DNA of 64,000 nt from Rhinopithecus roxellana (GCF_007565055.1 NC_044557.1:138551493-138615492); one strand, 5' to 3'. Positions 46,443 to 60,195 are shown, numbered from the stretch's first letter. Translations and numbers: made by a program. Notes: generated from the sequence alone by a model not told the origin.

Positions 46443-48436
46443 AGTGACTACTAGGTAAGATTCATGTAAAAATAAAGAATAATGAATACAATTACTAAAA
46501 TAATTATTTTTGCATTTATAATGTACAAATAGATCCATCAAAAATAACTTTATTTATTGAGCTCCTTTATACAGTCAGTAGTGGTCTAGGTTCTGTGAGG
46601 GATATAAAAAGTGCATAACACATCAGGAAGTAAATAGTCAGCAACAGTCTTGCCATCCACTCTCCTCTGCCAGTGGAAAGTGACTTGTTGGAATCTCTAT
46701 GCATAGCTGCAAATGAAAGACCTCTGGCGAACTCATCCATGGTATTTGTCCAAAGGTGAATCCTTACCTATGAAATGCTTTTAGTGGGATGTATCTGGTC
46801 TATTCAGGACTTTTTATGGTTAACAAAGCTGAAATCTATGAGTTTATAAGCATAACAACCTGGAAAATCATGTTAATTATTAATATGTAAAACTGAGATG
46901 CTTCATGACACAAATAATTCCTTTTTATATAAGTAATGTAGCCACATGTATTGCTTAGAGATCTAGAATGTTTAATGTGGGTTAAAAAGCATGCTTCAAG
47001 CAAAGGCCTAAAGAGTGGTTTTTGCAGTCACTTGTGATTACTTGCATTTTGAAATTGTATCTAAATCTTGATGCTAGGTAAAATATCTGATTCTTGTGTG
47101 TTAGGTCAAATATTTTGTATTATCTCAGATACATTAGAGAGAAAAAAATGTCTTTTCCCCATTCTTTGATTTCCATGAGGAAGGTTTTTCCTTACGCATT
47201 GTTAGTTTCTTGCCTCATCTCTTATTTACCTCTCCCCATGAAAGCAAAATGAATCTTTGCATTTGTGGGGTAACAGTATAGTATGGTCCTCAAGTGGTTA
47301 TACAAATTTATCAAAGGTATTTTTCACATGTGTTTTGAGTTTTTTTTTCTTTGCTTCCTCCAGTGGGAATAAATCTGCTTGTGTCTGCCCTGTTGAAAAA
47401 TGCTTGCCTCCAGTGGGCTGTTCTAAGAGAGAGGCTTGGAAGAGAGAGATGGCAGAACACCTGGCTCTCAGGATTGGCTGTGATCTTTAACTTTCTTATT
47501 AATAAGAAAGGAGATTTCCATCCCCATTGGCTTGCTTTCTTATTTTCATAATTAGTTCCCAACTAAATATGTAAGAAGAGTACTATCCATTGTGCCACTC
47601 AAATCTCCAACATGTTATTTACCACTGGGATCCTCCTCAGGGATGGGGAGTCTGAAATGATCAAAGATGAAATGGTTAAGTGACCGGCTAATGTAAAGGT
47701 AATGACAATACAGAACACATAGGAATTCTTTAGTGAGAGCATTCTCTATCAAACAGAGTAATTAGTGATGTGCTAGAGTTGACTTGTACTCACGAGAGCC
47801 AATTGTGATTTCTCTTCCATGTTGAGTGGTGCCATGTGGTAGCTTGAAACTGGCCATAGTGGAGGTATCTATGCCACAGAAATTAGCAACTACTTCAAGT
47901 CATGGCTTCTACTTGCCCAGAGGGAATTGGTTTTAAACATTTAATAACACCCATGAATTTGACCTAGCATAAATGGACATGAATAAAGTCTCAGACTGAG
48001 GAAAGCACAAAGACATTTCTGATGTCTAATAAGTATGTCTCCCACCCACCTCCTTGCTGGAGATACTATCACAGAATACTGAAAGATAACAACGTACCAC
48101 TGACACTGACTCTTATGGTGAGGACAGGCTTTGTCTACCATTAGTATTATCTGAGATAACAAATAATATAACAGAAAGATTACAGAACTGAGATATAGGA
48201 AAGATTTCTATATGCCTCTACCGCCAAACAGTTGAGAGGCCTTTAATACATATGCTTTATTTAAAAAAGAAACAACTTTCTTAGTCTCAGTTAATACACT
48301 GTTTATATAATATTAAGATTGGAACAAATGTTAACTGAAACATATCTTAGTAGTAATATTTGGTGGGTGCCACATAATGTTTGTCACATTATTACAGTAT
48401 TTCAACAGAAATGTTTTACTTTTCTTGTTAGTGCTT
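46443..48436. other. Repeat-poor stretch with an L2 trace
   Basis: 46545-46625 ('tttattgagctccttt', 'ggtctaggttctgtgaggg') resembles the antisense L2 3' end. The remaining ~1.8 kb has no recognised repeat or gene. Confidence 0.45.
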
Positions 48437-48753
48437 AAATTATTTTTATTTCATTTATTTATTTGGAGATAGGGTCTTGTTCTGTTGACAGGTTGAAAGA
48501 GTGCAGTGGCACAATCACAGCTCATTGCTACCTTGACCTGCTGGGCTTAAATGACCCTCCCACCTCAGTCACCTGAATAGCTGGGACTACAGGCATGTTC
48601 CACCACGCCTGGCTAATTTTTAACATTTTTTTTCATAGAGACAAGGTCTCCCTATGTTGCCCATGCTTGTCTCAAACTCCTGAGCTCACGTGATTCTCCC
48701 ACATCAGCTTCCCAAGGCATTAGGATTACAGTCCTGAGCCACCATGCCCAGAC
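48437..48753 (-). mobile_element. AluJ, antisense
   Basis: 'ggagatagggtcttgttc', 'gctgggcttaaatgaccc', 'gtctccctatgttgccc' and end 'gccaccatgcccag'. Diagnostic positions and divergence fit AluJo. Short target duplication agtgctt at 48430-48436 and 48754-48760. Confidence 0.93.
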
Positions 48754-48760
48754 AGTGCTT

Positions 48761-49695
48761 CCATTATAATCTAGTACATTATCTACTATTATTAAAATAT
48801 GTGGACGAATCAGAAAATGTATAGAGAGATAAGCTAAGTAAAAAAAATCATTTAATGTAGCTACTATGAGGGTTTGATTATTTATTAAACTGAAGCAATG
48901 CACTGCTGTTATTCAATGTGTGGCTTCAAGAAAATACAGTATTTTGAAGAAGTTGTGAAATGTGTATCTCTACATTGATAGTACTAAGAAAAAACAAATT
49001 GAAAGAATTTAAAAACAATTCTTAGTTGAATATTTACTGAAAACTGTACAGATCTGTGATTAACACTTTAAATATAACAACAGACTGTCATCTCTTTGAT
49101 GTCTTAACACACAATTCATCTGAAATCCAGAGGTTAGCCCAAGTGAAACTTGCTTTGCTTTTTTTAAAATCCAATATTCTATTTCTATATTGATTTAAAG
49201 TCAAAGTAAATGGATCATCCTATAAGACAAAGGGCAGAAAGTTAATACAGCATTCTGCATAGAGGAAATAGAAATAAATGAATGAATAAAAGTAAATAAA
49301 ATACATCAATAAAGTTATTTAAACTATGTAAAAATGATGACTATGTAAGCAAACAGTAATTCAATAACAAATATGAAAACTGTTTTTGCATTGTTAGTAA
49401 GTGAATTATGTATATATTATTTTAAAAGAAATTTTAATAATTTAATCCCAAAATAGGTAGAGAAGTAATTGAATTACATGAAATCTCTGTTTATACCTGT
49501 CTTGTAACTGTCACAGAAATGATATTTGCAAAGTGTTTGAAATATCATGAATGTTTGTTGAGTTAAACTGCATTAGTATTTCATGAATAAATACATATTT
49601 TAACATTTGTTACCTGCATAATTCATCTGGATTATTCTATATCTCTTGCTGTCCTTTTATTCTGTATATAGAGAGTACAGTTTATTGGGTAAGAA
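48761..49695. other. No gene or clear repeat recognised
   Basis: AT-rich unique sequence. Confidence 0.45.
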
Positions 49696-49699
49696 ACTA

Positions 49700-49880
49700 A
49701 TTTCTGTAGTGGGATATAATGAGGTTTGAATTTTAGCATTCCCATTATTAGCACTGTGACTTCAGGGAAGTAACTTGCTGCCCTGCTGAAATTTAGTTTC
49801 CTTTCTCTGAAATAGACAAAGTAATGCATAAAATGTTGTTTTGAATAAGTAAAGTATTACTTAACATATAACAAGCATGA
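49700..49880 (+). mobile_element. MIR SINE
   Basis: 'gaggtttgaattttagcatt', 'agcactgtgacttcagg' with 'gaagtaacttgctgcc', and 'tagtttcctttctctgaaat' follow the MIR core in order. Confidence 0.68.
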
Positions 49881-51861
49881 AATAAGTTATTTCAGCAAAA
49901 TAAATATATTCTTAGGCAAAATCATTTATTATTTCTTAGCAAGCTCTCCTTTCTTTCTAACTAGAATAAAAAGTTGGCAACTGATTATAGGAACTATGTT
50001 TTACACAACTTTCTGGGGGTAGGGAAATCCACTGACTATAATAAACAATTGTTTTTATCTAATTAGGGTGGTCATAACAGATCTTCTTACTTATTTGTAT
50101 ACCTCTAATTTTAGATTTGTTTTATTTTATTTTGATCTCTTAATTCAACAAATTTAGCCTACAGAAATACACAAATTTTCCAATAATAATAAAAGACCTG
50201 ATGCTAAAAGTTAAATCTGAAGGATTAAGTAGTCCAGTTTTATTAACATTTATTTAACCTCACAAACATGCTCTCTTTTGTGCTGATTTTAACATTAAAC
50301 AAACAAAAGGTTCCTAATTTTTAGCTATAAAGGTCAATTTTAGCAGTCCAGAAATGAATACTAACAGTCCTTCTGCACTTGGTTGAGATCCAAGACTACC
50401 AATATAAACGATTCTAATATATTTTTGGAAATCTTGACAAAGAAGACAGAATTTAAGTCAAGATAATATGTAATTTGACATATTATATAATTTTCAGTTT
50501 AAAGAAACCAGCTATTCTACTGTTATATTCTATTTCAGAAAAAAATTAAAGATTTGAATAAGATTTTATTCTCCACTTCCAATATATATCAATTTGACAC
50601 AGTAAGATTTTTATGTTATAATTAATAGATTCACGTCCATAGTATCAAACTAAATGTTGAGTTGGGGGGAAAATAGCATTCTTTGTTATTTGTTTAAAAA
50701 TGCAAATTTTTTATCAATTTTAAAGGGATGTTGGTTTCATTTTCTTTGTTTATTTTATATTATTTCTTGTTCTGTGTTTGTTGTGCATTTTTTAAACCAC
50801 CCAGACTCAATGTCACACATTTTGAATATTTGACCACTTAATATGAATTAAAAATTTTCCTAAAACCATAGCGTAGCAAGTTATTGCAGAAAAATACTAA
50901 GAAAAAAAATCTTATGATATTAGTGGAAGCCTTTGAAATAAATCAGATTGAACCCTTAGTTGAGCAAAACCAGGTAACTTATCTACAAAATGACTGTATG
51001 AGGAAGATGCCTCGAAGGAGTATACCCACTGAGGTCTTCAGTTTCACTGGAATACACTGTGGATATTAAGATGAACCTGACAAGAATGAATGACTCTCAG
51101 ACATGTGTGGAAATAATAAAATCCCATAAACTTTTCCTGGCTTTACTAAGAACAAGAAAGAAATACCAAAGCCTAAAGGAATAAAGAATTATTTTCCAGA
51201 TAATTCAGAAAGGAATTAAATGCTGATAACCAACATCTGTGAATATCACATTTTTTGAGAATTATGCATAGAGATCACACAAGCATTGTAAAATAATGTT
51301 ATTCAAAAATATATACATAGGAACTATTGATAAAATTGTTTATTGGTATAATTGATGCATTATGATAGCTAAATAATTCTTTGAAGGGATAATTAACTTT
51401 TATACATGGGAGTTTTTAGTAGTATGTATTATTATGTTCATTTATATTGAAATAGTATTGTTTTTAAAAAACTAATATAGAAATTTTATCTTTAAGGCTC
51501 AAGTTTTGCATATATTTTCACATCAAACTTTTCATTCAAGCTATTCATTCACAGCTGTCAGTAAATTTTATGAAAGAAAATAGATAGTCATCATAAACCA
51601 ATTCAAGTCATTCTTTTGCTGCTTCAGAAAATAAAAATTATATCTCCATTTCCATTTACTTGCTCACTCTGTTGTCTTTCTTATGAAAAGGGTCACCTTT
51701 TTAGCCATGAGAAATACATCTAACTATACTAGAAATATATCCAACTGTACTCTCATTTTACTGATGATCTCACTTAATCTATTATTCTTCATCTAATATA
51801 ATAAAAAAATCTCCCTAATTTATTTAATATATTTTTATATAAAGCCAAGTGTTACGTGACA
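49881..51861. other. Long AT-rich stretch, nothing recognised
   Basis: About 2 kb, very AT-rich, no recognised transposon; only short frames. Confidence 0.45.
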
Positions 51862-52233
51862 ACTACAGGGGTCCTCTCTCATCAATACTTTACTTTTCGT
51901 GATTTGTTACCCGTGGTGAACCACAGTCTGAAACTACTCAACGGAAAATTCCAGAAATAAACAGCTAGTAAGTTTTAAATTGAGTGCTGCTCTGAGTAGC
52001 AGGTAAAATTTCACAGATTCTCTCTTCATCCCAACAGGACATTAATCCTCAATTTGTCCAACATATTCATACTTAGTAAAGATGGAAAAGGGATTAAATT
52101 TCTGGGTGGAAGCCATGAACAGAAACATGTCCCAACTGACAGCAATGGGTTCAGTACTATCTGTGGTTTCAGGCATGCACAGAGGGTCTTAGAACATATC
52201 CCTGGATGATAAGTGGGGACTACTATACTGTAA
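51862..52233 (+). mobile_element. Tigger DNA transposon, internally deleted, with transposase fragment
   Basis: Right end 'ataagtggggactacta' and left end 'acaggggtcctctctcatc' are decayed Tigger-type inverted termini. Inside lie 'gaaaattccagaaataaac' and 'aaattgagtgctgctctg', typical of the left half. A retained coding piece around 52080-52150 translates as KMEKGLNFWVEAMNRN, a recognisable part of the pogo-type Tigger transposase amino half. About 370 bp against several kb for an autonomous copy, so the catalytic region is gone. Confidence 0.85.
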
Positions 52234-52389
52234 TTGATGCCAGAGATAAAATGGGAGAAAAGTAGACATATTTCCTGCTTATAGAATTGACATTTTACAT
52301 GGCACCTTATTTAATAACACTGATCATTAAAATGCTGCTGATATGCTATGAGTTAATATAGCGGGTGCTGTGTTGGCACAATTAAGTTC

Positions 52390-53160
52390 TACCCAAGAAG
52401 GCTTGTTAATCAAAAGAGGCTTGATAAAGAAGAGATGCCCAAACTAGGCCTTATTATTTTGATGAAATTGACCTAGTAAAAGGGCAACTGAAATGGCATT
52501 AAAAAAAAAAAAAATCTAGAGATGAGTAAAAGCTTGAAATGTCTGAGGACCTGAAGTAAGTTCAGTGTGGTTGGATAATAGAGGATGAGAGGAAATACAT
52601 TGGTAGATGAAATGAGAGACATAAGCTGAATGTTGTTATAGAGAAGCTGGTTGTAAACTTAAGAATTAATAATTTCACAAAAGCAATTAGGAGATGTTGA
52701 AGGGTTTTAAGGAGGAAGATAAAATGATTCCACTTCACTTTAGAAAGATCACGTTAACCACAATATATGGAATAGATTATATGGGTTCAAAACAAGAACA
52801 AAGAGACAAGCAGTTAGATTTAGATGAACTGACTAGGAAGTAAATGTGACGATGAAGAGAAATGAGTAAATTCGAGACAGTGTTACAAATGTAAGTAAAT
52901 GAAGAGGCAATAGAAAAATCTATCTTGGTGTCAGATTTTTTGCTTAGATGAATAGGCTGTCAATAGGTTTGTGGGTTGTGGATAAAAGCTCAATTTAGGG
53001 CATTTTGGTTCTCAGGTATCATTGAGACAACCAAGTAGGAATGTCTACTTAATGGCTGATGCAAGTATCAGAAGCTCAGGAAGGAAGGCATATCTAGAAA
53101 GGCAATATGAGCATCACAAGCATTTGGGAAGCAACTTAAATCTTATGACTAAATGACATT
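52390..53160 (-). mobile_element. L2 LINE, antisense
   Basis: 'ttgaagggttttaaggagg', 'agaaagatcacgttaacc', 'gaatgtctacttaatggc' and preceding 'tttggttctcaggtatc' follow the L2 complement in the same order as the 37-38 kb copy. Decayed, with no open frame. Confidence 0.72.
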
Positions 53161-53747
53161 GTGTGAATGAATGACTACAAATGCTAAACATAAGGTCCAG
53201 TTAAGACCATCTAAATAAATAGCCTTAAAATAAATAAAAAATAAAAAGCCTTAAAACAAAAACACAATAAAAATATTATGGAAACTCAGAAGAATAAAAT
53301 ACTGATGGAAATATTTTATTACTAAATCTATCAAAACTTTTAAAATGTTTATGTTCCCTGATAATGGCAGCATTTAACATTTTAGGTCATTCCATTTTTC
53401 CGTTTTCCAAAACACGATTATCATTTTAGTTCTCTTTCTACTTCTGGTCTTCATTGCAATCTCCTATTTTTTTTTTTTTCATACATTCTGGATTTCTATT
53501 TCACCCTCTCCACCTATCATTTTTTGCTCCTTTCCTTAAAGAATTTCTTATACCTCTGAATTTACCCACCCATGTATGTAAAGGAGTCCAAATCTTACAA
53601 CACTACCCTAGTACTCTGTTGAGTTAGATTTATTCAGTCTGTCTACTAGACCGTATCAACTAAAGACTCTACCAGCACTTCAATTCATTATGTCCTCTAA
53701 AACTGTCCTCTCCTTTTCTATTCTCTATTTTCATTATTTTCATTAAC
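53161..53747. other. No gene or clear repeat recognised
   Basis: Spacer between an L2 and an antisense L1; pyrimidine-rich from about 53390 with a T12 run at 53468-53479. Confidence 0.4.
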
Positions 53748-54537
53748 TGCAACGTTTATTTTAGACTCAGGGAGTACACATGCAGGTTACATGAGTAAAT
53801 TGCATGATGCTGGGGTTTGGAGCATGGATCCTATCACTCAGATAATGAACATAGTACCCAATAGGCAGTTTTTCAAACCACATATCTCTCCCTCCTACCT
53901 GCCTCTAGCAGTCACCAGTATCTATTGTTCCCATCTTTACATCCATATGTTTTCAGTGTTTAGCTCCCACTTATAAGTGAGAACATGCAGTATCTGTTTT
54001 TTCATTCCTGCTTTAATTTGCTTAGGATAATGGTCTCCAGCTGCATCCATGTTGCTGCAAAGGACATGATTCCGTTCTCTTTTTTATGGCTGCATAACAT
54101 TCCATGGTGTATACATACCACATTTTCTTTATCTAACCCACTGTCAATGGGCACCACAGTTGATTTTATGTGTTTGCTATTGTGAATAGTGCTGCAATAA
54201 ACATATGCATGCGTGTACTTTTTGGTGGAACAATTTATTTTTCTTTGAGTATATATCCAGTAATGAAATTGGTTCGTTGGCTGGCAGCTCTGTTGTAAGT
54301 CCTTTGAGAAGTCTGCAAACTGCTTTTCACAGGGGCTAATTTATGTTCCTACCATCAGTTATAAGTGTTCTTTTTTCTCCACAGCTTTGCCAGCATCTGT
54401 TATCCTTTGACTTTTTAGTAATAGTCATTTTCGACTGGTGTGAGGTTATATCTCACCGTAGTTTTATTTGTATTTCTCTAATGATGAATGATGTTGAGCA
54501 TTTTTTCATATGTATGTGGGATGTTTGTATGTCTTCA
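53748..54537 (-). mobile_element. Old L1 3' end with part of ORF2, antisense
   Basis: 'tttagactcagggagtac', 'agctcccacttataagtgag', 'ctgcatccatgttgctgc', 'ttatggctgcataacattcc', 'attgtgaatagtgctgc' and 'gtgaggttatatctcaccg' are the complement of the L1 ORF2 end and 3' UTR. About 790 bp, 5'-truncated. Short flanking ttcattaa at both ends may be the target duplication. Confidence 0.92.
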
Positions 54538-54859
54538 TTAATATGATCTCTACTTAACTAATCAAGTTGAACAAGTCAGAATCCTGAGACAGAGCCAAAG
54601 ATTCTTACATTCTGTCCCCAACCAATTTCAGTTTGTCAGGATGTCCTGCAGATTTTGCTATGTCAAGTTTCTTAGAGTCTACTCCATTGCTTCAGCAGTC
54701 ATTATAATCACAGAGCAGGGTGTCCATAGATGCTTTTTGAGTGAATGAACTAATTCCTCTTCTCTCCGCCCCTACCTGAGTTTAGGCTCCTCATTACTCC
54801 TTGCTCACATATTGGAAAACACTCTCAATGTCTTCCAGTATAAATTATTTTTCTTCTTC
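54538..54859. other. Unassigned spacer
   Basis: No gene; may be part of the following L2 but identity is too weak to say. Confidence 0.35.
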
Positions 54860-55352
54860 CAACCTTTCCTTAAAATTAAAGCCAGTGTAATTTCTGAATT
54901 TAATTTGCTCAATCACTTTCTTAAAGTCCATCAGTATCTCCATACCTCCTGCAAGACAAATTATAAACTCCTTAGCATATTGCTATCTTTACCCACTTTT
55001 GACAGCCTGGTTACAAGGTTGACCCAGCAAATCCTCTTAAAGTTTTCTGAGAATGGGAATCTCCTTTCCTCAGGACTGTGAACTCCTGTAGCTTCTGAGG
55101 CTCTACTCAGTTGTTTTCTCCTGTGAGACATATCTCAGCTCTTCCACCCATTGTAGAGAAGCAAGCATGTCCTTTTTTGTGCTCCTAGAGATTGTAATGG
55201 TTAACTAACCTCTCAGTCTCCCTCAGGTGCACTACGTTTTATGAGGATAAGCATTTTTTGGAAACATTTATTTTTATTTTATTTCACATTTAAAATAGGC
55301 ACAAAATCATGTTTGACACTCATCAAATGTTGGTTCAATAAAAGAATGAATA
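54860..55352 (+). mobile_element. L2-like LINE 3' part, sense
   Basis: 'caagacaaattataaactcc' with 'ttagcatattgctatc', 'ggactgtgaactcctgtag' and terminal 'gttggttcaataaaagaatg' fit the diverged L2 3' region in order. Confidence 0.55.
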
Positions 55353-55470
55353 CATCATATGTGAATATTTCAAACTTCACCTGCACTAACAATAATATCC
55401 CAAAAGTAAGATAATAATATTAGAATACAGGAGATGTATCTTTAGGAGTACTACAATAAAAAACTGGAAT

Positions 55471-55472
55471 AT

Positions 55473-55511
<39 letters not shown>

Positions 55512-55626
55512 TTTTGTCTGTTTTTGAGAGGGAGTTTTGCTCTGTCAACCAGGCTGGAGTGCCGTGGTGCGTTCTTGGCTCACTGCAACCTTTGCCTCCC
55601 AGGTTCAAGTGATTCTCCTGCCTCAG
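55471..55626 (-). mobile_element. Alu, antisense, 5'-truncated to right arm
   Basis: TTTA-repeat tail (55471-55514), then 'gagagggagttttgctctg' to 'tgattctcctgcctcag', where it stops. Only the right arm is present. Target duplication aaaaactggaat/aaaaagtggaat at 55459-55470 and 55627-55638 confirms truncation at insertion rather than later deletion. Confidence 0.94.
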
Positions 55627-55638
55627 AAAAAGTGGAAT

Positions 55639-57045
55639 CAATTTTAATGAAAGACTGGAAAAGCGCTAATCAGAAGGATTCTGTTGAAAGTTATGAGAGG
55701 CAGCAATCCACTCTTACTATGCCTTACCACTAATATATTATTCCTAAAAGCCATTTGAGAGCTGTCATTAAAAATGACTTTTCCTTAAGCTCCCTCCTTT
55801 AGTAATGAGCTCATAAAGTCAAAGAGCAAAAGCTTTTAAGGGCCATATTCTTTAACAAGAGGGATAGATTACTTCATAAAGATATTAGGAATTACCAAGG
55901 GGATAAATCAAATCACTCTTACTGCACTTTCTTTCTCTGGAAAATCAGTAGATTTCAAAATATAACACTGAAAGCTAATGACTCAATAGTATTCATAGTT
56001 AATATAGTCTTGGATAATCTTGAAGGCCTCCTGATCATGTATCTATTCATGTATAGCTAATTTTCACATTTTAAAATTACTTATTACCCAAAATTTAATT
56101 TAAAAGTATGAAGGCAATCGTGAATACCATTCTTTAAACATAAATGTCCAGAACTTTATCAGAATAAAACCAATAAGGACTTTGCACTGAGAAAGAAAAT
56201 GATTTTCATGTGAGAGTTTTTTTTTTTTTCTTGATACAGGATAATTTCAAAGAAATTATGACTTAATGTGATTCCAGCCAGTTCAGGTTGACGCAACTTG
56301 TTCAAACACTTTATAAAAGTCAATCATTATCTCCCTACCTCCTGCAAGATACTCTCTACTCCTTTGGACACTTGATACTGTATTAGAAATGACAGATAGT
56401 AGTTACTTAGAGTAGAAAGATAAATACCCAGATACACTTGTCATTAGTCACATTAAGAATAAACCACACGTATTTATGCATTAGCTTTAAGTATTTCTTA
56501 ATAAAAGTTTTCTATTAAAATGATAATATATACTTTAAGCACTTTTTGCCTATATTTACTATATAACATTAAGGGAGGTTTAAATTTAAGGCAAGACATT
56601 AAGAAACAGAAAATTGGGCAGAATAGTACAAGCAATTAAAATTGCTTTATTTTCCTGCTGGGATTATTTTTCTTCTTCCTGTAAAGTGTCCTTCAGAAGT
56701 TCCTTTTCTAAAATCTGTTGCTGTAGTATCTTTGCCTTTATTCTTACAAAGTATGGGCACATAATTCTAGATTATCAATCACTTCCAGCACTTTCAAGAT
56801 ATCATTATCCTGTATTCTAGTTTCCATTCCCATTATTGCTACTGTGAAGACTGCTCTCAGTCTAAAGATTATTCTTTTATAGGTAATCTGTCCTTTTCCA
56901 CTGGATTTGCTCTTTGAAACCTGGAATTAAGATTTTCCCTTTCTTTTTTCTTCAGTTTCACAATGATGTATCTTCGTGAATATTCCTGTTTTTAACTTTT
57001 TAATTGATATGTAACGTTGAAAAAGTTGATAAGCCAAAACATCAT
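55639..57045. other. Repeat-poor stretch
   Basis: No gene. 56320-56365 ('ctccctacctcctgcaag') echoes the L2-like piece at 54930 and may be a further decayed L2 fragment. Confidence 0.45.
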
Positions 57046-57092
57046 ACATATACACACACACACACACACATATAAATGCACATATATATGTA

Positions 57093-57129
<37 letters not shown>

Positions 57130-57130
57130 T
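57046..57130. repeat. Inverted CA/TG microsatellite
   Basis: An AC run (about 57050-57072) is followed after a short ATATGCA-rich spacer by a GT run (about 57096-57123). The two runs are complementary and can pair over roughly 25 bp. Confidence 0.92.
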
Positions 57131-59340
57131 TGCTTTGTATTTGAGTTTTAACTTTTACTTGAAGAATTTCCTAAAGTTAAAAGATAGCCTGCATCTTCCA
57201 ATCTGTTAAGCCCTCAGATAGCTCATCCTCTGTCCAGAGACAGCCAAAGCACATCTCGTCTTTTCTGATACCTGGAGCCCCCGCAAGTTCTGAATACTCT
57301 GGGTATGAGAGACTAAACAGCTTCACCCAGCTGAGGCATACATCTTATTTAGAATATCTGGAAACGTGGTTATGAATAACTGCAAGTTGCTCTTTTCCCT
57401 GAAGGCTATAAAGTCAATATCGATATGAAATCTTCCTCTACCAGTTCAGAAAGACAGCACGAATTTGAGAATTCCATTAGCAAATTATAAACAGGAAGGT
57501 GTACTCTATTCCCATCTTGTCCAGTGGTTCAAATCAGACTAACACTTCCAAAAAGATTAGAGGGGATAGGGATACAAAGATCCCTCCAAAGACTCTTTCC
57601 CCAACTCATATCAGAATTGCTTCTATTGCTGTAACAACTAGTCTGTCATTATGTTTTGGTTCCAGGCTTAGTCAATTACAGCTTTGCTTCAAATCAGCAA
57701 AAGCAACAAAACACACACACATATATATACACATATAATATGCATACATACAAATTCCTGATAAAGTTTCAAGATGGATTCATTATTCAAGCTGCTTCTC
57801 ATACAGTTTATGTTTTAAAGTATTTTAATAAACTGTTGTATAAAAAAATCATAACATTTGAAATATGATGTAGTAAATATTTTGAAATAAGTCACAATTA
57901 TTTCCTCAAAAACAGTTCTAGGACTCTACAAGTCTCCTAATGTCAATCCCTTGTTTAAAGCATGTTTAGAGTTTCCAAGCCAGGAGTCTTTTGCTCCACT
58001 TTATTCAGAGGCACAGAGAAAAACAACATATTATATTTAAAGTAATAGCCAAATATTACTCATGTATTATGTATTCAGTCTTCAAAACACAATATTTCTC
58101 ATTTAAAAATACATGATTTTCTGTTGTTCCCTGAAGGACACAGAGTTTATTGCTACAATAATCTGTTCTATGAGATTCAGATGACATAAATTATAAACCC
58201 ACTTTCTAGCCTATGGGCTAGCAAAACACTGGAGTTGCTTTCCCATTCTCATAATCCTTGCAACTATGGGAATAAAAAATACAAGTGAGTCAGCTTTAAT
58301 GTAATTCTATTCTTTTCAATGGTAGGTAATGAAAATAACAAAAATAGCATAGAGTGACTAAGACTGATACTGACAGTATTACTTTGAAACAAAGCAGGTA
58401 AAATAACTGTAATGATATCACTATTATTTCTATTAGTTGTGTTTCTATAGCTGTTATAAAATTATGTAAGAACTATACCATCTCCTTGTTAACTGAGAAG
58501 AAGTCTAAGAGATGGTCATACCCATTTTTAATATCTACAGACCTATCCCTTTCCTTATTGATGATTTGGAAGATTCTGTTTCAAGTCAAGTGTTACAGAG
58601 AGTTACTCATTACATTACATATTGGCTTCTAACACCTGAGTTTAACTCTCTCAGTGAGATGAACATATTTTATGTATAACTCTACAGGGCAAATATTTTT
58701 CTTCCAAATGCTGTGTTAATTTTCATTGGTAGCTTCCTTTCTTATTGTCAATGCTACTTTTATTTAAAAATCAACATAGACATAAGAGAACTGATCTAGT
58801 TTCTCTGTAATGTAAATACTTAATTTGTTGGTCAGATTTATGTATTTTTCAGTTATAAAGAAATAAATAATTTATATAGCTAAGCAAAGTAATGCAAAAT
58901 GGCACTTTTTGTACTGTAAACACAGCATGATTTCTCAATTTAAAAAAGTCATGGAAAGCATAGAACAATATGTTGCTTGAACTTTATAATATTTAATATA
59001 CACAGAAATGTAAGCCTAAAGGGGTAGAGATTTCTGTTTCATACCTTGATACTTGCAAGCCCCTAGAAAAACGATCTGTGCAGAGAAACTGCTGAATAGT
59101 ATTTTTAAATGAATATATTTTGACTTTGGTTTTCTTTTCTATAAAGCAAAGGTGCGATACTATTGCTTTCAATGAAATATTTTCTTCTCCTTCTCTCCAT
59201 ATACTTCTTCCAAAAGAATAAATTTTTAAACATGAATAGCAAAATAGATTAAGGGGAAAAAGAGCGGAAAGCAAGAAAGTATTTCCTGAACATAGGAAGT
59301 CAACTCCACTCTTGAAGGTTGTTGGGCTTCAGTGGTGGCA
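57131..59340. other. Long repeat-poor stretch
   Basis: About 2.2 kb without recognised transposon or gene; a short CA/TA tract at about 57708-57740. Confidence 0.45.
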
Positions 59341-59397
59341 ATATACACATATATGTATATATAATATATGTGGGCAGTGAAATATATATATTTCACT
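59341..59397. repeat. TA-rich tract with 22-bp perfect palindrome
   Basis: TA/CA tract ending in a perfect palindrome at 59376-59397 (half-site agtgaaatata). Confidence 0.85.
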
Positions 59398-60195
59398 TTC
59401 TCCCTCTACCTGAAATGTCATCTATTAGAGATACATTTGGATTCATGAATATTATTGTTGTAAATGCAAGTAGCTCTGAATGTTAAGAAATAATTAATAA
59501 GTTTGCTTAATTAGATTATTTTGTTCCTAAAATTGAGACAATTAGAAAGGGTAGAGTTTTATAAACATAAATTATGTGGAATGAGTAGATGCAAAGAAAG
59601 AAAGGTTAGGGAGACAAATGAATATTTTTCGGAAAAAAAAAAAAAAGGGAAGCTTAATCCATTGCAAGACAATAAATGGATGATAATGACTCTGCCTCCA
59701 ACCTATTCCCTCATAAATATATTGATAGATAAATTATATTCAACAGGAGCATCACTAATAAGTGTTGACGATACAATCATTCCAAGGCACTGAAAAATCA
59801 AAGCTTGGAAATATCTGAAAGACAAACCAGGCCTGCCTTGCATAATATAATATGCTTTCATTTGCTTCTCCTTCAAACAAGTCACATCCTCAATTAAAGG
59901 TTGCCTCTACCATGAGTCACAGAAACCCTCTTTTCACAGCTCAACGTGCTGAATAAATTAAGATAAAGTTATAAGTAACCAACAGCTAAGAAATAGGAAT
60001 GAAATTTATAAATTAGAAAGAAATACGTTATAAGTCAGCAAGAAAGAAGAAAGACCAATACTTGTACAATTCTTAAAAATATATTTTGCACCTGGTAGTA
60101 TTTTACATGTAAGGTCTATTAAGAATAACTTGAAATAAGAATAAAAATAACTTTTAAGTAGTATTATCTAGCATACCTATCAACATTCTGTCACT
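59398..60195. other. No gene or clear repeat recognised
   Basis: AT-rich unique sequence with an A14 run at about 59633-59646. Confidence 0.45.
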
